A stretch of DNA of 64,000 nt from Thalassia testudinum (taxonomy: Eukaryota; Streptophyta; Magnoliopsida; Alismatales; Hydrocharitaceae). The stretch spans positions 40,530,501-40,594,500 of the forward strand of contig JAZHRO010000050.1 of assembly GCA_037157565.1 (NCBI GenBank), written 5' to 3'. A model generated the notes under the pieces. The model saw only the letters and a list, made by a program, of their open reading frames with translations, was not told where the DNA came from and made no database searches. Of this stretch, positions 58,445-64,000 are shown one piece after another; position 1 is the stretch's first letter; each line of letters begins with the position of its first letter. A program made the position numbers and the translations under genes.

Positions 58445-60354
58445 ATGTACGGTAGGAGGTCCTTAAGACCACCCTTAAGACGTCCTTTAGAAATTCACTC
58501 TCGTCAAGGCCAAGCCTCGACGCTCGTGTTTGTGCAGCAACCCCCTCACATTATTCTCTCTTCTGATTCAGAACCAAGTTCTTCTTCTTCCCCCATCATG
58601 GCTCAGCCAGTTGAGGAGGAAAACAATCTGGAGCATCAGCTCCAGTGACTCAATGACCTCTTCCAGAACTTCGTGCACCCACCGCAGCGTCCTATGATGC
58701 GGGACCACTACAATCCTACTGTGGTGGCCATTGAGCCTCGAGTCAGAATCCCGACTGGAGGACCTGATTCCGAATTGAAGCCCAACATGATTCATGCTAT
58801 ACCTAAATTCCTTGGCTTAATTCCGAAGATCCCTTCTAGCATATCAAACAACTAAAGCATCTGGCCCAAACTTTTGGGTCAGATGTGCAAAATTGGGATA
58901 TTCTTCTCATGAATATGTTCTCCTTTTCTCTTATGGACAAGGCTGCCCATTGGTATCAGACTCAGACCTGGCCGATCAACACTTGGGAAGAACTTCAATC
59001 CGAGTTTTTGAAAAAGTTCTTTCCCGTTGGTCGGACCAATGCCTTTCGCGATCAGATTACGCACTTCACTAAGCAATCAGGGGAACCTCTCCATGAGGCA
59101 TGGGATCATTTTCAGGATCTCATGAGAAAGTGCCCCCATCACGGAGTTCCTAAATGGGAACAGGTCCAATCTTTTTACTAGGGACTCCGTGAGGATATCC
59201 GTCTTTTCGTCAATGCAACCTGCGGAGGAAATATCATGGGTCAACATGAGGACACCGTGTGGGAGATTCTCGAAAACATGTGCGAGAACTCCATCAACAA
59301 TGACTCCATGGGATTATTCGACAGGTCGAATACCCACGCATCGACGAATCTTAAGGGAGCACATGAGACGTAGGGCCTGTACGCATCAGTCGACCTGGAA
59401 TTAATGGCCAGTCGATTGGACAAGGTCTTGATTATTGAAAAGAAGCTGGATGAACTGACTCAGCACCTGCAGCGAGCCACCTCTACACATAACCCCTTTG
59501 CACAGCCTCCTTCCACAAGGGAAACTGTACAAAATATTCTCCATCAATCTTCTCCTAGGATGGATCCATATCCACCATCTGATTCTCTAAGCAGAGGTCC
59601 ATCCGATCCTCTCTATACCAACCCGGGGAATTCCATTCCCTCTTTCTCTGACTCTCTGGAGGTTCCTCAGACCTGCAAGGACCTCAACGCCATCCAGAAC
59701 GACCCGTTCTCCAACACCTATAACCCTGGATGGCGAAACCATCCCAACTTTCAGTGGGCGGGAAATTCCCAAACCCAAAGACCACTCTTTCAACCCCGCC
59801 CACAACCCCCTCGTCCTTACCAGCCGCCTCAGCCTCGGCCCAACCCTACTTATCCATCAGGGCCAAATCAGGATCCAATGTCCGTAATCCTTCAGACTCT
59901 GGCTGACATTCAAAGAACGAATGCAGCTATTCAAAAGCAACACAAGGACGAGATTACAGAGGTCCGAAACCAATTGGCCCAGTTGGCAAATTCTCGCCAG
60001 CCAAGCACACTTCCTTCCAAACCTCTTCCTAATCCAAATAACGTGCCAACCCAGAGGCACGTTATGAACCCAAACCCGGGCCATGCCCATATGATTTATC
60101 AGGCCCCCTCTGTTCCTTCACCAGACGGGATAGAGGCCTCCACCTCTTTTGCGGGTTACCAGCAGCAACCCATCTTACCCAATCCCAACCAAAACCAGGC
60201 AGGACTTAATTCCGTAACAACCCGTAGTGGTAAGGAAACCCAAGACCCACCTCATCCAAACCACTCCAAGCCTGATAGTGATCCCGAGCCTAGGATAGTA
60301 ATCCAGGACATTCCCACCCCTATCCCACATCCAAAACCTGGACCTATCCTATAA
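58445..60354 (+). pseudogene. Gag of element F
   Basis: Starts MYGRRSLRP. TGA at 58646, then a frameshift near 58840, after which the capsid-type core is readable: MFSFSLMDKAAHWY, EFLKKFFPVGRTNAF, HHGVPKWEQVQSFY (TAG at 59179). From 59404 a 316-codon open stretch has the linker NDPFSNTYNPGWRNHPNF, a proline-rich segment and a helical segment (QRTNAAIQKQHKDEITEVRN). Ends with TAA at 60352, in frame with the protease ORF. It would form the particle shell; this copy cannot make a full product. Confidence 0.88.
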
Positions 60355-60363
60355 GAACCAACC

Positions 60364-61314
60364 ATGATCCCGTTTCCTGAGGCCTTGACCAAGGGAAAGA
60401 AGACCACCAAGCCCGTGGCACCTGAGGAGGACCTGGTCAAGCTCTTTGAGCAAGTCCACATAAACATCCCCTTGATGGATGCAATCTGCCATGTATCGGC
60501 TTACTCACGATTCTTAAAGAATGTGTGTACACCCCAGCGTAAGCCGCGAACCAAGAGCGGGAGTCCAATTGTTCTGTCAGAGCAAGCCAACTCTGTAATC
60601 CTAAGCAGACTCCCACCCAAGGCTAAAGACCCTGGTACTCCCCTGATTTCCTGCAAGATAGGTGATACCCAATTTGATAGAGCTTTGCTAGACTTGGGCG
60701 CATCCATAAATCTGATACCCACATCCTTACTTGACCATCTAGAAGAACCTGAGTTAAAATCAACCGAGGTAACATTACAATTAGCAGATCGATCTATAAA
60801 GTCACCAAAAGGGATTCTCGAGGATGTTATTGTGAGAGTACGGGATTTCTATTTTCCTGTAGACTTTATAGTCTTAGACATGGATGCACCTGAAAACCCT
60901 AGGGATACACCAATCATTTTAGGGAGACCTTTCTGGTCTACTGCGAGAGCCAACATTAGTTGTGAGGAGGGCCAAATAGAGCACAAATTTGGGAATCAAA
61001 CTCTGAAAATTGATATATTTAAGGCCCAACAAGGAATCAATTGTGGTGTCATTGAACAAGTTTGTGACGTTAGGGCTTTGGTTAATGAAACACACTTCCA
61101 GAATGGCCTGATTATACCTCACCAACCGCAGAAAGATCTTGACCTGCAAACTAAGGACTCGAATCCAGATATAAACAACCCAGTAACTCCCACCCTTGAA
61201 CCTCACATCTATACTGAACCAGCCGCTGCTGCTGATAACCCCACCCTCGAACTGAAGCCACTTCCTGCTCACTTGAAATACATTTTTTGGGATCTAATCA
61301 GACCCTTCCTGTGA
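60364..61314 (+). pseudogene. Protease region of element F
   Basis: 316 codons in frame with gag, separated by one stop. Active-site motif FDRALLDLGASINLIP (near 60670), LQLADRSIKSPKG, and ILGRPFWSTARANIS, all typical of the Athila/Tat aspartic protease. The C-terminal spacer ELKPLPAHLKYIFWD precedes a frameshift before RT. The protease core itself looks intact. Confidence 0.88.
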
Positions 61315-61406
61315 TTATCAATTCCAACCTCAATCTCGAATAGGAATCCCGTCTGATTGCTGTCCTTCCGTAACATCGCAGAGCCATCGGGTGGACTCTC
61401 GATGAT

Positions 61407-62371
61407 TTGACTGGAATAAGTCCCTCTTATTGTACTCATCATATCTATTCAGAAGAGGGCGCACGACCTTCTCGTGAAATGCAGAGACACTTGAACCCCA
61501 ATCTACAGGAGGTTGTGAAAAAGGAGATCATCAAGTGGTTAGATGCTGGTATCATCTACCCGATCTCCGATAGTCGTTGGGTGAGCCCAATTCAGGTCGT
61601 GCCCAAGAAGGCAAGACTCACCACCATAATGGCTGAGACCAGAGAAATCATTCCTACCCGATTAGCCAATGCGTGGAGAGTCTGTATAGATTACTGCCAA
61701 CTCAATGCCTCCACGAAGAAGGATCATTTCCCACTACCTTTCATTGATCAAATTCTCGAGAAACTAGCGGGAAATAAGTTCTTCTGCTTTCTTGACGGGT
61801 ACTCCGGTTATAACCAGGTGGCAATCCATCCTGAGGACCAAGAAAAGACCACGTTCACTTGCCCCTTCGGAACTTACGCTTTCCGAAGGATGCCTTTTGG
61901 TCTTTGTAATGCACCCGCTACCTTTTAGCAGTGCATGCTTGCCATATTCTCAGATATGGTAGGTGATTTTCTAGAAGTCTTCATGGATGAATTTTCAGTT
62001 TTTGGAGAATCTTTTGATGATTGCCTCCAACACTTGGTCCAAATACTCAGGCGATGCATCTAGGTGAATTTGGTTCTTTCCTGGGAAAAGAGCCATTTCA
62101 TGGTGCCTGAGGGAATTGTCCTGGGACACTCAATCTCGAAAAAAGGCATCCAAGTGGACCAAGCTAAGGTTGATCTGATCTCACACCTTTGTATGCCTAG
62201 CTCGATCAAGGACATCCGATCTTTTTTGGGGCACGTCAGTTTTTACCGTCGATTTATCCCTGACTTCTCAAAAATCGCGTGCCCCCTGACCACTCTTTTC
62301 TCCAAGGATGTACCTTTTGAAATTTCCAAGGAATGCACTCAAGCATTTGAGGCCCTACGTGACTGAGTCAC
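61407..62371 (+). pseudogene. Reverse transcriptase of element F
   Basis: Single frame with stops at 61926 (TAG), 62061 (TAG) and 62364 (TGA). Blocks VCIDYCQLNASTKKDHFPLP, FLDGYSGYNQVAI, MPFGLCNAPATF; active site FMDEF where the family has FMDDF; NLVLSWEKSHFMV; IRSFLGHVSFYRRFIPDF. The changed Asp and the stops make it inactive. Confidence 0.9.
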
Positions 62372-62800
62372 CCAGGCCCCGATCCTACAGTCCCCTGATT
62401 GGTCTCAACCCTTTGAGATCATGTGCGATGCGTCTGATTTCGCTGTAGGAGCGGTCCTGGGGCAAAAAGCTGTCGGGAAACCCGTGGTCATCTACTACGC
62501 TAGCAAGACACTTGACGAGGCTCAGTGTAACTATATAGTTACGGAGAAAGAGCTGCTAGCTGTGGTATTTGCCCTTGAAAAGTTCCGACCGTATCTTCTG
62601 GGTTCCCATGTCATCATTTACTCGGATCACACAGCTGTGAGGCATCTCCTTGCAAAGAAAGACGCGAAGCCTCGATTAATCCGATGGATCTTGCTGTTGC
62701 AAGAATTTGACCTTGAGATTCGCGACAAAGCGGGAAAGCAAAATGTGGTAGCTGATCACTTGTCCCGCCTTCCTTCTGAAATAATTGACCCGTCCGAACC
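62372..62800 (+). pseudogene. RNase H of element F
   Basis: Same frame as RT. CDASDFAVGAVLGQ, TLDEAQCNY, KELLAVVFALEKFRPYL, IYSDHTAVRHLL and AKPRLIRWILLLQEFDLEI follow the usual Ty3/gypsy RNase H order with D, E, D residues visible. It would remove the RNA from the RNA-DNA hybrid. The domain itself is open from 62421. Confidence 0.88.
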
Positions 62801-64000
62801 CATCACAGAGCATTTTCCCGATGAGCACCTGCTGACTATTGGTACTAGCCTTCCATGGTTTGCTAATATAGTAAATTACTTGGCATCTCATCAGATCCCG
62901 TCTGATTGGCCGAAGGCCAAGAAAGACAAATTGCACTCTGATGCCAAGTATTACATTTGGGAAGACTCGTACCTCTTCCGCATAGGTGCTGATCAGATCA
63001 TCCGAAGATGTGTCCCAGAAGAGGAATTCAACAATATCCTCTCTTTCTGCCATGACCAGGCATGCGGTGGCCATTTCTCTGGGCATAAAACCGCATCAAA
63101 AGTCTTCCAGTGCGGCTTTTACTGGCCCACAATGTTCAAAGACGCGTACAATCACTACAAGGCATGCAGTCGTTGCCAGACTTTGGGCAACATGAGCCAT
63201 CGCGACATGATGCCTATGCAGCCGATTCTCATATGCGAAATCTTTGATGTTTGGGGGATTGATTTTATGGGCCCCCTTCCTGCTTCGGATGGTTTCGAAT
63301 ACATTCTGCTGGCTGTGGACTACGTGTCCAAATGGATTGAAGCCATACCGACCTGAACCTGTGATCACAAAATTATTCTCAAATTCATTCATCAAAACAT
63401 TTTCTCAAGGTTCGGGATTCCTCGTGCTATAATCTCTGATGGGGGGACCCATTTCACAAACGCTCAGTTTAGGTCACTGATGACCAAATATGGGGTGTCT
63501 CACCGAATCTCTACTCCTTACCACCCCCAAACCAATGGTCTAGCTGAGCTGTCTAATCGGGAGACCAAGAAAATCCTGCAAGTCACTGTTCGACCTGACA
63601 GGAAGGACTGGTCATCTCGACTTCTGGAAGCATTGTGGACCTATAGGACCGCCCACAAAATCCAGTTAGGCATGTCTCCCTTTAGACTGGTGTATGGGAA
63701 GGCATGTCACCTTCCTGTAGAATTGGAGCATAAAGCCTATTGGGCAGTACGGAACTGTAATCTAGATTTTTCAAAGGCTGGAACCCATAGAAAACTTCAA
63801 ATCAGCGAGATCGATGAATTATGCCTAGACGCGTATGAGAGCTCGCGAATCTACAAGGAGCGGGTTAAAGCCTTCCACGACAAGCATATCTTGAGAAAAA
63901 TCTTTCATCCTGGTCAGAAGGTCCTACTCTTTAATGCCCGACTCAAACTTTTCCCGAGAAAGCTGCGATCCAAGTGGGTCAGACCATATTTAGTTAGACA
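62801..64000 (+). pseudogene. Integrase of element F (runs off window)
   Basis: Same frame. Zinc-binding part HFSGHKTASKVF through CSRCQTLGNMSHRD; catalytic core WGIDFMGPLP, ISDGGTHFTNAQF and NGLAELSNRETKK provide the D, D, E residues; then [18 protein letters not shown] and [17 protein letters not shown]. One TGA at 63354. It continues past 64000, so the C-terminus is not visible. Confidence 0.9.

Larger units (their letters stand above)
54868..64000 (+). mobile_element. Athila/Tat-like Ty3/gypsy element F, 5' part
   Basis: 5' LTR 54868-57559 (family B), tRNA-Asp primer site 57562-57579, leader, gag, protease, RT, RNase H and integrase on the plus strand, cut by the window end inside or just after integrase. 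Left flank GATTC (54863-54867) should recur after the 3' LTR outside the window. It is the only coding member of family B here, which gives sense and identity to the two solo LTRs. Confidence 0.92.

Overview
The window is a block of nested transposable elements from a nuclear plant genome, most likely an angiosperm with a large repeat fraction. I found no host gene, tRNA, rRNA or CRISPR array. The evidence for a plant is Ty3/gypsy elements of the Athila/Tat type (tRNA-Asp primer site TGGCGCCGTTGCCGGGGA, polyprotein motifs LLDLGASINL and MPFGLCNAP), a chromovirus, a plant L1-type LINE, LTRs of 1.7-2.7 kb, and a recurring polypurine-tract hairpin.

Layout. (1) 1-1110: minus-strand acidic ORF relic of an unnamed element G. 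(2) 1135-11553: complete non-autonomous LTR element A (+), 1709-bp LTRs, target duplication CCTGT; a solo LTR of family B (3295-5970, minus sense) sits in its leader. (3) 11559-12832: LTR-like fragment. (4) 12838-21417: complete element C (+), duplication CTAAC, carrying a gag-like ORF that lacks the capsid core. (5) 21573-47592: element E (minus), non-autonomous with an acidic ORF. Its 3' LTR is split by element D (21857-38760, minus), a gag-pol Athila/Tat-like element. D's RT gene is in turn split by a second family-B solo LTR (28356-31026, plus sense, duplication ACCTC). (6) 48444-54867: chromovirus RT/RNase H relic (+), split by a minus-strand L1 LINE (48974-54069, 13-bp duplication). (7) 54868 to the end: 5' part of element F (+), whose LTR belongs to family B, with gag, protease, RT, RNase H and integrase running off the window.

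How the parts relate. D and F encode gag-pol, although both copies are broken. A, C and E carry no pol, but share cis signals with D: a hairpin directly before the PPT, an internal copy of the PPT block 1.1-1.75 kb upstream, and LTRs that begin with a short inverted repeat. C, E and F also share leader or gag-start sequence with the coding elements. This is what a helper/parasite retrotransposon community would look like. The strongest unexplained signals are the duplicated PPT block, the acidic ORF family, and an LTR hairpin whose stem is kept by base-pair substitutions in three copies while its loop changes. All boundaries and similarities were judged by reading the sequence; no alignment, database search or identity calculation was run.
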